64,000 nucleotides of DNA. It comes from Alentia gelatinosa (Eukaryota > Annelida > Polychaeta > Phyllodocida > Polynoidae). This document shows, one piece after another, positions 51,965-62,105 of the stretch (positions are counted from its first letter, which is position 1; every line of letters begins with the position of its first letter). Location: assembly GCA_950022655.1 (NCBI GenBank), contig OX465592.1, positions 4,795,544 to 4,859,543 on the forward strand, written 5' to 3'. Made by a program: the position numbers and the translations under genes. The notes below the pieces were generated by a model. It saw nothing but the letters and a program-made list of their open reading frames with translations, was not told the DNA's origin and did not search any database.

Positions 51965-52320
51965 ACTCATGATACTCATCATTCTCATCATTCTCATCAT
52001 TCTCACCACACTCATTATTCTCATCACACTTATTATTCTCATTATTCTCACCACACTCATCATTCTCATTACATTCATTATTCTTATTACATTCATTATT
52101 CTTATTAGACTTGTCATGCTCAATACACTCATCATTCTCATCACACTCATCATTCTCATTATTCTCATCACACTCATTATTCTCATTATTCTCACCACAC
52201 TCATCATTCTCATTATTCTCATTATTCTTCCCACACTCATCATTCTCATTACGTTCATCATTCTTATTACACTCATCATTCTCGTCTCACTCATTATTCG
52301 CATCACACTCATCCCTTTAT
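51965..52320 (+). repeat. 9-bp (CTCATCATT)n array
   Basis: CTCATCATT / CTCATTATT / CTCACCACA nonamers. Period 9 leaves both strands open. Confidence 0.95.
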
Positions 52321-53139
52321 GACAGAGCGTAGTTTCCATGTGACATGAGTTCCCCTGTGTAGACCTGTGGCTTGTCGGGTAACCAGATTAAAACTTTCCC
52401 GATTACTTACATCTAATCCTAACTTTCACTTAACAGAGAAGAGGTATACGCCACCAACGATAGCTTGTCGGTTAACCCAACTATCAATCACATTCTTCTT
52501 TAGTGGTAAAATCCATACCTAACTACCGAAGTTAATGGATAAGATTTATAAAAGAAGTATAAATATTCCCTGGCCTAACTACAAAAATTACTACGGAAAT
52601 CATTACTATACCTTGGTGTAAAATTTTACATTTTTTTTCATTTTTCTTTCCTAGGGTAACTTGCCCCTGTTCCAGAATAGTTACACCTCCGATACTTCCT
52701 TAGTATTCTAAAACAATGAGGCTTGTTCAGAGTTCAACCTTTCCTTTTCTCTTCCTACCCATTAGCCATTAATGATCGGGGCCACCGTTCACAGCTCAAT
52801 GTACACTGCGATGCTTTCTTTGTACAAACATGGAAACCGAGGCCACTTATTGTAACAAAGATTGCATCAGCACATCATATCTTTTGTCCTGACGATAGAA
52901 TTCAATCCTGCCCAACTTCACACAATGGCATAAACCTTTACATTTCAATACCCGTGAATGTTTTTTGCAATGTGTACGGCAGCTGTTAATGGGGATCTGG
53001 TTTTGGATGTGGGTATTTCATGAGGGAAGTAGAGAGAGTAATTCACAGGGTTCCCTCTGCGACCGCGACCACGACCACGACTTACATCTGCCACAGTCTG
53101 CTATAGTCGTGTCTTCATGTGTGACCTTGGTATGAGTTA
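52321..53139. other. Unique DNA, nothing recognised
   Basis: AT-rich. A short CGACCACGACCACGACTT run at about 53062. An open frame at 52723-52989 shows no recognisable domain. Confidence 0.45.
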
Positions 53140-53355
53140 CTAAATCAGCCGATACTAGTCTCAAACACTTTATTATATCATAGACTCTAAATCAGCCAAT
53201 ATTTATTTCGAACACCTCACATTATCATGGAAACTAAATCAGCGGATACTAATCTCAAAAACATCACAGTATCGTGAACTCTAAATCAGCCAATTCTCTT
53301 CCCAAACAGCTTACAGTATCATGGATACTAAATCAGCCGATACTAAATCAGCCGA
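53140..53355 (+). repeat. About 60-bp tandem repeat, 4 units
   Basis: ACTAAATCAGCCGATACTAG, then TCTCAAACACTTTA, then TATCATGGA. Confidence 0.85.
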
Positions 53356-53490
53356 TAATAAATACAACAAACGATGGTTATGTGAACAGACGGCTCTGTA
53401 ATCCACTCGAGGTTGACATCGTAATTACGCGTCAACCTCTCGTGGTTTATGGCCGCCTGTCCACAAAACCATCGATTATTGTCTATATAT
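53354..53490 (+). mobile_element. Palindromic GGTTGACG-family element, copy 2
   Basis: AATAAATACAACAAACGATGG to CCATCGATTATTGTC, with central CTCGAGGTTGACATCGTAAT / ATTACGCGTCAACCTCTCG. Begins inside the last unit of the 60-bp repeat. Confidence 0.7.
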
Positions 53491-54058
53491 ACCCATGCCG
53501 TATTTATCGTAAATACGTACCCTTTTGACATATAACGTAAACATTCTGTACAGACCACTGGTCCGTACAGGAAAATACGGACTACCTTCCCATACACGTT
53601 TATCAAAATATTGGTTGTAAAGCCAAATGAAATTAATGGGTTTTTTTAAGATTTCGGGTATATAGTAGATATATAACGTTCAACCATGCCTGTACAAGTC
53701 ACAGAACGAGATGGTAATTTACCGCTTATACGGAACGAGGCGTTCACCTCATTTAGAAAACCTCTCCGGTACCCACTCTATTTATAATATCATCTTTATT
53801 ATGAAACGGTTAAATTTGACGTGGTTTGACAGTACAGCGCTGGGCACTCTCCTCTGTTTACTGTGGGAGCATAGAATAACTGTTTTACTCTTCGTCAACA
53901 AAATTGAAGTGTAAATTGATATATTTTGCTTCACGAATGAAACTTTCCCAACACACTTCCAGGAAAGTTAAGGAGAGAATCCCCGTCTTAATGGCGAAAT
54001 ATCCTCCAAGTAAACTGATATTCATGTACCAGCGAAACCTGCAGCCCGTTTAATAACC
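53491..54058. other. Mostly unique DNA
   Basis: 53645-53700 resembles the left arm of the foldback at 39520. Otherwise unrecognised. Confidence 0.45.
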
Positions 54059-54245
54059 TAGGATCCTACATGTAGACCTTTTTCTGTGTACCATAGAGGC
54101 AAGGGGACAATGTGGGTCAACATTATTCAACACTTATAGACAACCTTATGAATGGCTAAGACTTTTCTTAACGAACAGACTTAAATATCATTTAGAGATA
54201 ACCCTTGTACGACGTAAAGAAAAGCGTCTTCATATACGATATTAG
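54059..54245. mobile_element. Foldback MITE, GGATC family, copy 3
   Basis: TAGGATCCTACATGTAGACC to the complement of AATCTAATATCGTATATG-type end. Internal layout as in 10050-10230. Confidence 0.7.
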
Positions 54246-54528
54246 ATTAGTAAACAGGCCACAGTGGATCACGCAGTCACACAGGCTGACCACCCAAGCA
54301 TATTTCTGACAATTATAATTCTCCTAAACTGTTTTGCTTCAACAGAAATCTCAGAAGAGGAGAACAGAAAAATAGGGCTTACCTTTCTTTTTGAAGACCA
54401 CGATGCAGCATACACCGTTTATAGATCTGGAAGGGAAGAAAAGACCAGCGTTAGAGATTAATCAGTGAGAATGATGGTTATTGTAAGGGTGGTAGTTCAA
54501 GCTGGAAACACACCAAGCGAGTAATGCA

Positions 54529-54692
54529 GCGATTTCCAGAATCGCCAACACAAAATGGACTATATGTGAGCTATTATTTCATATTTCTCCTGTTTATTGC
54601 TTCTGAGATGCCAAACTATGGGTGGGAGATATTCTCATGAAATAATATCTCACACATATTCTATTTTATGTTGGCGATTTCAGAGATCGCCG
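54529..54692. mobile_element. 164-bp foldback (GCGATTTC..TCGCC arms)
   Basis: GCGATTTCCAGAATCGCCAA at the left pairs with TTGGCGATTTCAGAGATCGC at the right. The arms continue about 55 bp through CACAAAATGGACTATATG and the ATTATTTCAT / ATGAAATAAT segment. Confidence 0.75.
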
Positions 54693-54698
54693 CCTTAA

Positions 54699-54967
54699 CT
54701 CGACGGGTGATGATGTGGCGGGTGATGCCAAAAGGCATCACTTTCTGGAATTGGCAGAATTTCGTTTTTATGGAATAAAATAGGAGATATTGGATGAATA
54801 ATCATGAGATTTTCACAGGATATATATACCCAGGTAAAGATTTTAAGTGGAATATATAACAAGATTAATGATTATATATTCTACCACGATCTATAGTTAT
54901 AGAATTATTACAATTGACCTGAGACTTCCAGCCCCCTGGTAGTATAAAATAGCACTAGTATCTGCCC
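54699..54967. mobile_element. Diverged piggyBac-like MITE at TTAA
   Basis: Flanked by TTAA at 54695-54698 and 54968-54971. Its order of motifs (GATGCC..GGCATC hairpin, ATTTTCACAG, TATATTCTA, GGTAGTATAAAATAGCAC, CTGCCC) parallels the copy at 61015-61345. Terminal CCC is decayed. Confidence 0.5.
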
Positions 54968-55960
54968 TTAACAATATACTGGACGGCCCGTCAGTGAGAA
55001 TGATGGATTTTGTAATGGTGATTGTTAAGTACTTATTCAGCTCCGTATATCATTTAACCTCCTCTCTCCCTGATGTGGGAGCACGGACTGCAATGAGTTA
55101 TCAGTCTCTGCCGCCTTTTTCTTCTGCTGGCCACAATAAAGTCGTAATTAGATGAGACGGGACTCAAATGAAAACAAAATGGCAGTTCACGTCGGAGCTT
55201 CACGTTCAGGGACTTAGCGCTTCACATCGCCCTGTCTTTATCTTGCTGGATGGCCAGTCAGTGAGAATGATGGTTATTATGATGGTGGTCGTTAGATACT
55301 GGACGGCCCGTCAGTGAGAACGATGGTTATTTTTATGGTCGTTCAGTTCTGGACGGCCCATCAGTGAGAATGATGGTTATTTTTATGGTAGTCTTTAGAT
55401 ACTGGACGGCCCGTCAGTGAGAACAATGGTTATTTTGATGGTCATTAAGTTCTGGACGGCCCGTCAGTGAGAATGATGGTTATTTTTATGGTAGTCGTTA
55501 AGTACTGGACGGCCCGTCAGTGAGAATGATGGTTATTTTTATGGTAGTTGTTAAGTACTGGACGGACCGTCAGTGAGAATGATGGTTATCATAATGGTAG
55601 TCGTTAAGTACTGTCAGTGACAATGATGGATATTGTAATAGTTGTTAAGTACTGGTAAATGAGAATAATGGTTATTGTTAGAGTCGTAAGATACTGGACG
55701 GCCCGTCAGTGAGAATAATGGATTTTGTAATGGTGATTGTTAAGTACTTATTCTGCTCCGTAGATCATTTAACCTCCTCTCTCTGTGATGTGGGAGCACG
55801 GACTCGTGATGAGTTATCAGTTTCTGCCGGCTTTTTCTTCTGCTGGCCACAATAAAGTCGTAATTAGATGAGACGCGACTCAAATGAAAACAAAATGGCG
55901 GCTCTTGGCGTTCAGGGACTTAGCGCTTCACATCGCCCAGTGTTTATCCAGCATTAATCG

Positions 55961-56294
55961 CCTTTTTTAACGGCCCTTAATCTCACTCACGGCTTTTTGT
56001 GGATTATTTCATCCATTAACTGCTGGTTCCGCACAGCCTTCCGTTATGACTTAACGATCGCGTGCCGGGAACCAGCCATTAGACCGCTGACGTCATTGAT
56101 AATGAGGTATCACACCACAGAATAAAGAAATGCACATTAAGTTGGTCCCACCTGGTTAAACACCTGAGAAAAAGTCTTCATACAAACTCCGCCAGAGAGA
56201 TTGTGTCTAAGTGTGATCCCTCAATGTCAGTGAATGCTGATTCAGATGATGCTTCCTACTTAGTCTTAATCTTGATGCAAATCTAACTTGATTC
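55961..56294. other. Unique DNA, nothing recognised
   Basis: No gene or repeat. Confidence 0.5.
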
Positions 56295-56717
56295 AAGGGT
56301 GGCGTCCACCAACCATGACAAGGCTATGACAAGCGCAGACAAGAAAGTTCCTATCAGCACTTGTCGCAGCCTTGTCGTAAGAAGGAGGGCTTTATGACAG
56401 CGTTGTCGGGGCGTGTCGGGAAGTGCAGCTCCACCTAAATTTCCTATCGTAGACCTCTGTGACATGCTCCCAACACGCCATGACACTCCACAACAAGGGC
56501 CCAGTCATGGGAAAAATCGAACATGCTCGATGTTGTCGTAGTCTTGTTGGAAGGCTCCCAACAAGCTTCCAATTGGGCCTTTTCGTGGCTTTGTCATAGA
56601 ATCTTGTCAGGAACTGGGCTCAACCAACGACGACAAGGCCTCCAATCGGGGGCCAATCGTGGACCTTGTCGGGAAGCCATTGTCGTAGCCTTGTCGTGGT
56701 TGGTGGACGTCCCCCTT
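56295..56717. mobile_element. MITE with AAGGGKGRCGTCCACCAACC termini
   Basis: AAGGGTGGCGTCCACCAACC at the left; the complement of GGTTGGTGGACGTCCCCCTT at the right. The pairing continues through ATGACAAGGCTATGACAA / TTGTCGTAGCCTTGTCGT. 423 bp; the interior repeats CTTGTCGTAG-type motifs. The short open frames inside are incidental. Confidence 0.8.
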
Positions 56718-56819
56718 TACAGAGACATGTCGTAAATATGAAACAGATTAACAGGAATTTATGAGTGGCTGGTTCCTATACTTCACAAACGTTACGTAAA
56801 GCATGGTTGACGGTCACAG

Positions 56820-56880
56820 CGCAGTGCTTCCCATAATGCTTTACACCGGAAGTACGTATCTGTCCACAGCGCATGCGCAC
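56820..56880. promoter_or_regulatory. Promoter-like cluster (ZNF143-like, ETS, NRF1)
   Basis: TTCCCATAATGC (56828-56839, ZNF143/Staf-like), CCGGAAGT (56846-56853) and a perfect NRF1 palindrome GCGCATGCGC (56869-56878). Tight spacing is typical of animal housekeeping promoters. A 55-bp tandem repeat follows immediately. Confidence 0.45.
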
Positions 56881-57055
56881 CGTTCATCAATACAATCACT
56901 CTCCAAGCAGAGATCCAGCATGCATCAAAACAAGCACTCTCCAAGTAGAGATCCAGCAGGCTCACCATTCATCAATACATACACTCTCCAAGCAGATACG
57001 CAGCATCATCATCATACCATTCATCAGAACTAGCATTCTCCTAGCAGAGATCCAA
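56881..57055 (+). repeat. About 55-bp tandem repeat, 3-4 units
   Basis: TTCATCAATACAATCACTCT, then CCAAGCAGAGATCCAGCATG. Confidence 0.75.
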
Positions 57056-57718
57056 TGCCCTGCTTGTAACGCTTTGCCAAGGTACCTGTTTGGGACAAAA
57101 TTTCCCCCCTTATGCTAATTTTCCATGCATATCGTCAATTCTGGGCATTTTAAGAATCTATGTTCTACTTGTAAAAGAGAAATAAATATATATCATATGG
57201 TATTCATTGAGTGGTGAACACTTCGTATGGTGCAGGCTTTGGTTTTGTCAACAAGTCCCATGTAGAGTCTCGGGGCAGTATCACCAACTGTGGCTGCACA
57301 CTACACAGTGATTAGAACTGAAGGAGAAACAGAATGTCTGTGAAGCTCATTTAACACTTACACTTTTCCCCAACTCATAATCTATCAGTTGTTTGACGCT
57401 CACATATTTTGACAGTTCCAACGTTTCGAAGCCTTAATCTAGTTTCAGTTCCTGCTACTCTATGTGACGTCACTGGCCTAGCGCCACAAAGCATCTGCAT
57501 GGAGAGTGGAGTACGAGGCCAGTATGACTCTGAAGCCAACTCTTCGCCACTTTTCGCTCGTTTTTAGAGCGTGCTCAATTTTTCGGTTGATTTGAAAGTC
57601 CTTATCGTGATGAGAGGTAGAAGTCAGAAGACGAGAGGATGAAGTGGAGAATTCTCCTGTCAACAAATGTCCTGGCTGCCTGTAAAGGGCTGGTTCCATA
57701 AACACATAGATTTGCCAT
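57056..57718. other. Unique DNA with one ribozyme-like motif
   Basis: No gene recognised. See 57415-57450. Confidence 0.45.
57415..57450 (-). other. Hammerhead-like Penelope motif, copy 4
   Basis: Minus strand: ACTAGATTAAGGCTTCGAAA followed by CGTTGG. The CUGAUGA box is degenerate (CTAGATTA), but the stem II and CGAAACG order is kept. Confidence 0.3.
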
Positions 57719-57875
57719 CTTATCTCACCCCGGTATTTTTCTCCATAGGCTTAACGGTAGGAACTCATATTCCACGGTCGTGAATGTAGTGAACCCAATA
57801 CTCTTTGGCTAATTTGGTTATTTATTGCATTAACTAATGATATTATACGAGGTGAGATAAAATCAGAAAGCCACA
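57719..57875 (+). mobile_element. Two-module element, copy 12 (module 1 only)
   Basis: TTATCTCACCCCGG to CGAGGTGAGATAAAA, then only AGAAAGCC of module 2. Confidence 0.7.
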
Positions 57876-58493
57876 AAAAATGTCTTTTTGACCCCAGTCT
57901 ACCTGCTGTATCTATGTCGACCACTAGTCGTCAAACATTATTATACAAAGTGTACTGTAAAGACGGCACTGGCCGAACAATAATACCAGTTTTGTAAAGG
58001 AAACTGAGTTTTACCAGTATAAATAAAAGATAAATAAAAATATAAAAATCCTCTGGTTCTAAGTGTCACGTATGCCCACTGCGCATGCGTCGTTCAGCGC
58101 AATGCACTCTGGGCTGATCTGTCCCCCTAGCGGACGAGTCATGTACTATAACGAGGGGAATGGCGTATATACGTCCATTAGTGTGACGAATGGTCATTGT
58201 TTTAATTCCGCTCCTCATGAGGGTGATTAAAAAGGAGGCTGGGAGTGTTATGATGGCGGGGACTGTCCCATGTTTAATACCATCCCGTCGCGAGGAGGAG
58301 GAGGAGGAGGAGGGTGAATTTATACGTTTTTCTTCTCAGTCCTCAGTGACTGGTCATTTAGATCCTGAGTTTTTGTGAGGAAACCTTTCATTCTCGATTA
58401 TTGGCAGGACCGATCTAAATGAATTTGATTTACCCTCCTATAGTAGAGCAACGATCGTGAATGATCGCTCTTTATCCTGTCAGATACTAAATG
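57876..58493. other. Unique DNA with NRF1-like site and GAG microsatellite
   Basis: CTGCGCATGCGTC at 58079-58091 and a (GAG)n run at 58292-58312. No supported gene. Confidence 0.4.
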
Positions 58494-58808
58494 TTACCTC
58501 ACCCCTGGAATAAATATCCATAAGCTTAACATTGGGAACTCATTCTCCATGCTCCTACAAGTATTGCAGTCCGTTCTCCATGGTTTATATCCTGTGGGTT
58601 GTTCAGTCTTTGAGTGTGTACAGGGGTGAGATAAATACAGAAAGCAATTCGTTTTGGTCAAAGAAGTCATTCTCCAACTCACTTGAATGCTATGTGATAT
58701 TAACTCGGCTGTCGCCTTGTTCATATCACTCCCATCAAACTCGGGAAGAACGACAATTTTGACCAAAACTTGTTGGTCAAAGTCGTCAAACTTGGTTTCT
58801 TCTTTAAT
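58494..58808 (+). mobile_element. Two-module element, copy 13
   Basis: TTACCTCACCCCTGG to CAGGGGTGAGATAAAT, then the module-2 hairpin to TTGGTTTCTTCTTTAAT. Same subfamily as 7419, 22583 and 43375, and in direct orientation relative to 7419. Confidence 0.8.
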
Positions 58809-59279
58809 GTGAGCTTATAAAAAACCTTTCCTTGGAAATCAGGCCCCCGATTGTTTGTGATTGATTATGACAAATCAAGGTGACCAACAAATAGTGACAA
58901 ATACAAGGATATGTCTCATGCCCTGCAGTTAGCTTTGTACTATTAAGTTCAGTTATCATATTATCCTATACCTGTGTGCGAATGTCACCCAAGTACAGCC
59001 CTGTATGTGGTTTTCAGAGACTAAAGCCCAGTATAGGCCCGTATCGTATAGGCCGACGAAGATTGGTGAGACATTTTGAGTTACACACAAAGTCTGTCGG
59101 TGGTGCCACTGACAGTGCGTCGGTATGGAAAAATCAGTGAGGGGAGTAGATTTCACTCAGTGACCTAACTTTCACTCAGTGGTGGCTGGTGCCACATTGC
59201 ATAATCTAAGCAGAAAAAGTCGTAGGTCATTTCACAAGCTGGGTCGTTTCACTGCTCGAAACCACCATTTTACATAGGA
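58809..59279. other. Unique DNA, nothing recognised
   Basis: No repeat or gene. Confidence 0.5.
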
Positions 59280-59605
59280 ATGCGCCCGACGTATATATAA
59301 GTATGACTTTTGCGTATATATAAGGTCGTCCTATTCCCCGTGTATATACGCCTCATCTGTAGGCGGATATAAGCGTCCAGTGAAGAGGGCTTCCTACTGA
59401 GGCCACCTTCTACCAACACAAACGGGCGGGAGGCAGAGGGGGGAGAGGATATTTCCTCTCATATACGCCGGGTGTGAAATACAGCCAAGACGCGTCCGTA
59501 TATATATATAAACCCTGGGCGTATACATATATATGAAAACCAGTCAATATTCAGCCAGTACATGCACTTCCGCGATGGCGTATACATGAATAAACTGGTG
59601 ATTTT
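59280..59605 (-). mobile_element. Dispersed element with CGTATATATA motifs, copy 2
   Basis: Complement of 17787-18020 over 59370-59600, with extra GCGTATATATAAG motifs on its left flank at 59293-59350. Confidence 0.6.
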
Positions 59606-59609
59606 CGTG

Positions 59610-59708
59610 CAGTGTTTCCATTGACCGATTTCTGGTGAGCAGTGCCAAAAGTCCGTCGGTGGTTCCTGACTGCAGATCGGAGACGGGAAATCAGTCAATG
59701 GAAACGGG
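59610..59708. mobile_element. 99-bp foldback (GTTTCCATTGACYGATTTC)
   Basis: CAGTGTTTCCATTGACCGAT at the left; the complement of ATCAGTCAATGGAAAC at the right. Inner CGGTGG/CGATC pairing is partial. The CAGTGTTTCC terminus resembles some hAT ends, which is an inference only. Confidence 0.6.
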
Positions 59709-59898
59709 CCTTATGATGACCGTCGTCGCACTGGACGTAATTCAAGGTGCTGGGGACGGGTGCACCTGCCGCATGTCCCTCAGACCGCGCCTCTGACGCC
59801 GCTGCCGTTTTAGATCGGCCGAGTCAGATAAGACAGGATGATGTGTACACAGAAGGCGACGTGCCGGAGCCACGCCCAGACTTCTTATAACGCTACCA

Positions 59899-60209
59899 GG
59901 GACCTGTTTCACTAGTCAGTGACATGTCTAGATGGCGTCTAGATGGTGTGTCCGGTTTCATAAGAACTAGACATTAGACTTTGTTTTGTCCGTTCTTGCT
60001 AGCACTGTTGGTGCCGCTTTTCATATCTGTCTAACACTTTTGTCACAAAACTAGTGAAACAGGTCCATGATGTGTCTAGATTTGTCTAATTCATATGTTT
60101 GGGGTCTGTATTTCCTAAAGGCAGCTACTTGTGGTGTCACGAAACTAGACAAAGCCAGATGTCTGTATGGTGTCACAGACATGTCGCGAGACTAGTGAAA
60201 CAGGTCCCA
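59899..60209. mobile_element. MITE with GGGACCTGTTTCA termini, copy 2
   Basis: GGGACCTGTTTCACTAGTCA to GACTAGTGAAACAGGTCCC. Shares its interior with 15322-15541. An internal terminal-like sequence at 60045-60063 suggests the extra 145 bp arose by end duplication. Confidence 0.8.
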
Positions 60210-60242
60210 GTATCGTATGGCTTCACATAACAGCCACATTGT

Positions 60243-60620
60243 AAATAGACAATAGTCGATAGTGTTGTGGACAGGCGGCCGTAAATCACGAGAGGTGGAA
60301 GCGTAGTAATACTCGAGTGGTTTACAGAGCCGCCTGTTCTCATAACAATCGTTTGTTGTATCTTTCTATCCATTTTCCCGAGTAAATTAATCCCAGGAAT
60401 TGTCTTATTAAAGGGTTTATCCAAATGGACTATTTTCTGCTCTTTAGCTCAAAGGGCCTATTTTCCCGTATACCATGGCTCTGAGGCCGTGTACCACAGA
60501 TTTGAATCCTAAAACACAATTATGGTATCTGACAGGTTTTATATAATACATCGTGGTTTACTGTGTCCCCAAACATTTTCAATGTGGTTTTTGTATACGA
60601 TGGATAATAAAATGTAGTCT
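60243..60620 (-). mobile_element. Palindromic GGTTGACG-family element, copy 3
   Basis: Complement aligns with 29540-29950 over nearly its whole length (ACATTGAAAATGT, AACCTGTCAG, CCATGGTATACGG, hairpin module). Non-coding. Confidence 0.7.
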
Positions 60621-60872
60621 CTTACTACAACCTAGAACTTAACATTTCTACAAGACGTGCTGCGCAGTAATCTGCATGACTCTCCTGCAGCGGACCAGTC
60701 ACAATTTCTAACAGGGTTTATCTCCAATAGATACAAGTCTGAACATCTTTTTGCTATTTCACAAAGTGTCATTTTTATAATAAAAACTGATTCCAACACT
60801 TTCCTTATTAGTTACTACATCCACGACATCCCCAGGGGTATTGTCTGTTAAGAGACTATTTAACAAGTTACC

Positions 60873-61803
60873 CGGCGTTTACACTAGACGATTCTGGCCC
60901 GCGATTCTGGTATTTTGCACCTTCTGATGACTTTCAGCAGTAAAACGATAGAAATCGTCTAATGTAAACGCCAGGGATGTGGCGACTGTAGATCGTCTGA
61001 TTATGTCAGATTAACCCTTTAAGGGCGAATGATGCTTTGAGGCATCATCCAGCCCAGGGCGAATGATGCCTCCAGGCATCATTTCTCAAAAATATACAAA
61101 TTAGTTTTTAACAAGGAAATAATGGAGCAATATTAATAAAATTTTCACAGAATGCAGGTCTAACATCATAGATAGTATTTGTATTCAGAAACAATTAAAT
61201 ATTTAAGGTTATATATTGTATCATGTGATTAAACACTCAAATTATGGGTTTTAATGACTAAGTGCTCATCCCCTAGAGGTATAAAGTGCCACCAGCACCC
61301 GTCCTTTAGGGGGTACCTCGGCCGCAGGCAGCCGTCCTTAAAGGGTTAAACAATCCAGCACCACCTGACGACAATTTGACACGCTGATCATTTTTCACAT
61401 CATATCTCACTGTCTGTCACTGTTTTCTTCGATTCTCACAACTGTTCAAATGTGAAGAAAATCTGAACAACTGAAAAAACCTGTTAATCAACACCAGACC
61501 TGTAGACAGTATCATATGGGACCAGACGGAAGACCGGCCTGGCCGAGTCTGGATGAACAAGTATTGTATACTTCAGACCCAATAAAAGAGTTAAAAAAAC
61601 ACCCAAAAAAAACCCTTTGACACCCACGACTATTTCAAGCCGGTTTGAATTAGTCCTCTAGACGGGCCGCGATTCTGTAAAAACTTAGTCATCAGTGCAT
61701 ATGCACAGGTACATTCTCGGGTTGATGACTTTTGCGGCGGACATGGCCACCACCTGACGACTATTGGCTTGATGATCTGCAGTCGCTAATGTAAACACTG
61801 GGC
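60873..61803 (-). mobile_element. GGCGTTTACACT MITE, copy B, with nested insertions
   Basis: Ends CGGCGTTTACACTAGACGAT (60873) and the complement of GTTTACATTAGCGACTGC-type sequence near 61803. 60873-60960 and 61620-61800 align with the complement of copy A (20782-21101). The middle is expanded by the piggyBac-like MITE and by further unassigned sequence. Confidence 0.65.
61011..61349. mobile_element. piggyBac-like MITE with TTAA target duplications
   Basis: TTAA (61011-61014), then CCCTTTAAGG at 61015, ending CCTTAAAGGG at 61345, then TTAA (61346-61349). A TTAA duplication with CCC..GGG ends is the hallmark of piggyBac insertions. 331 bp, non-coding. A subterminal GATGCC..GGCATC hairpin is repeated twice at 61028-61083. 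Diverged relative at 54699-54967. Confidence 0.7.
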
Positions 61804-62105
61804 TATAGCCCACCATTGTCTTAGCTTTTATGAAACAAGACCTATCCATCATCTGGCTTTCCTTTCCCAAAGGCATCTTGGGTGGACAAAAGGAGCTTTA
61901 TTAAACAAGACCTGCCTTTATTAAACGATCTGAAGAACTTTCTTATTGTTGTTCTTAGACTATTGAACATGCCTCTGAATCCTCCGCATCAATATTAATG
62001 ACATTGATGATTGTGTGTCAACGCAATGCACACCCTGCTCCATCCCCACAATACACCGCAAACATGATCGAATTCATCCTCATATGTAGAAGCCCAGGCA
62101 TCTTG
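61804..62105. other. Unique DNA, nothing recognised
   Basis: No repeat or gene. Confidence 0.5.

Larger units (their letters stand above)
54466..55960 (+). repeat. 58-bp minisatellite with a 260-bp segmental duplication
   Basis: The unit is ACTGGACGGCCCGTCAGTGA, then GAATGATGGTTATTTTTATG, then GTAGTCGTTAAGT, about 11 units at 55250-55720. A larger segment (unit plus TTAACCTCCTCTC, CACAATAAAGTCGTAATTAG, ACTTAGCGCTTCACATCGCC) occurs at 54972-55240 and again at 55690-55945. A stray unit at 54466 shows that the elements at 54529 and 54699 were inserted into the array. Confidence 0.8.

Noticed and set aside
56283..56735. Two about 70-codon frames
   Set aside because: Both lie within the inverted ends of the MITE at 56295-56717.
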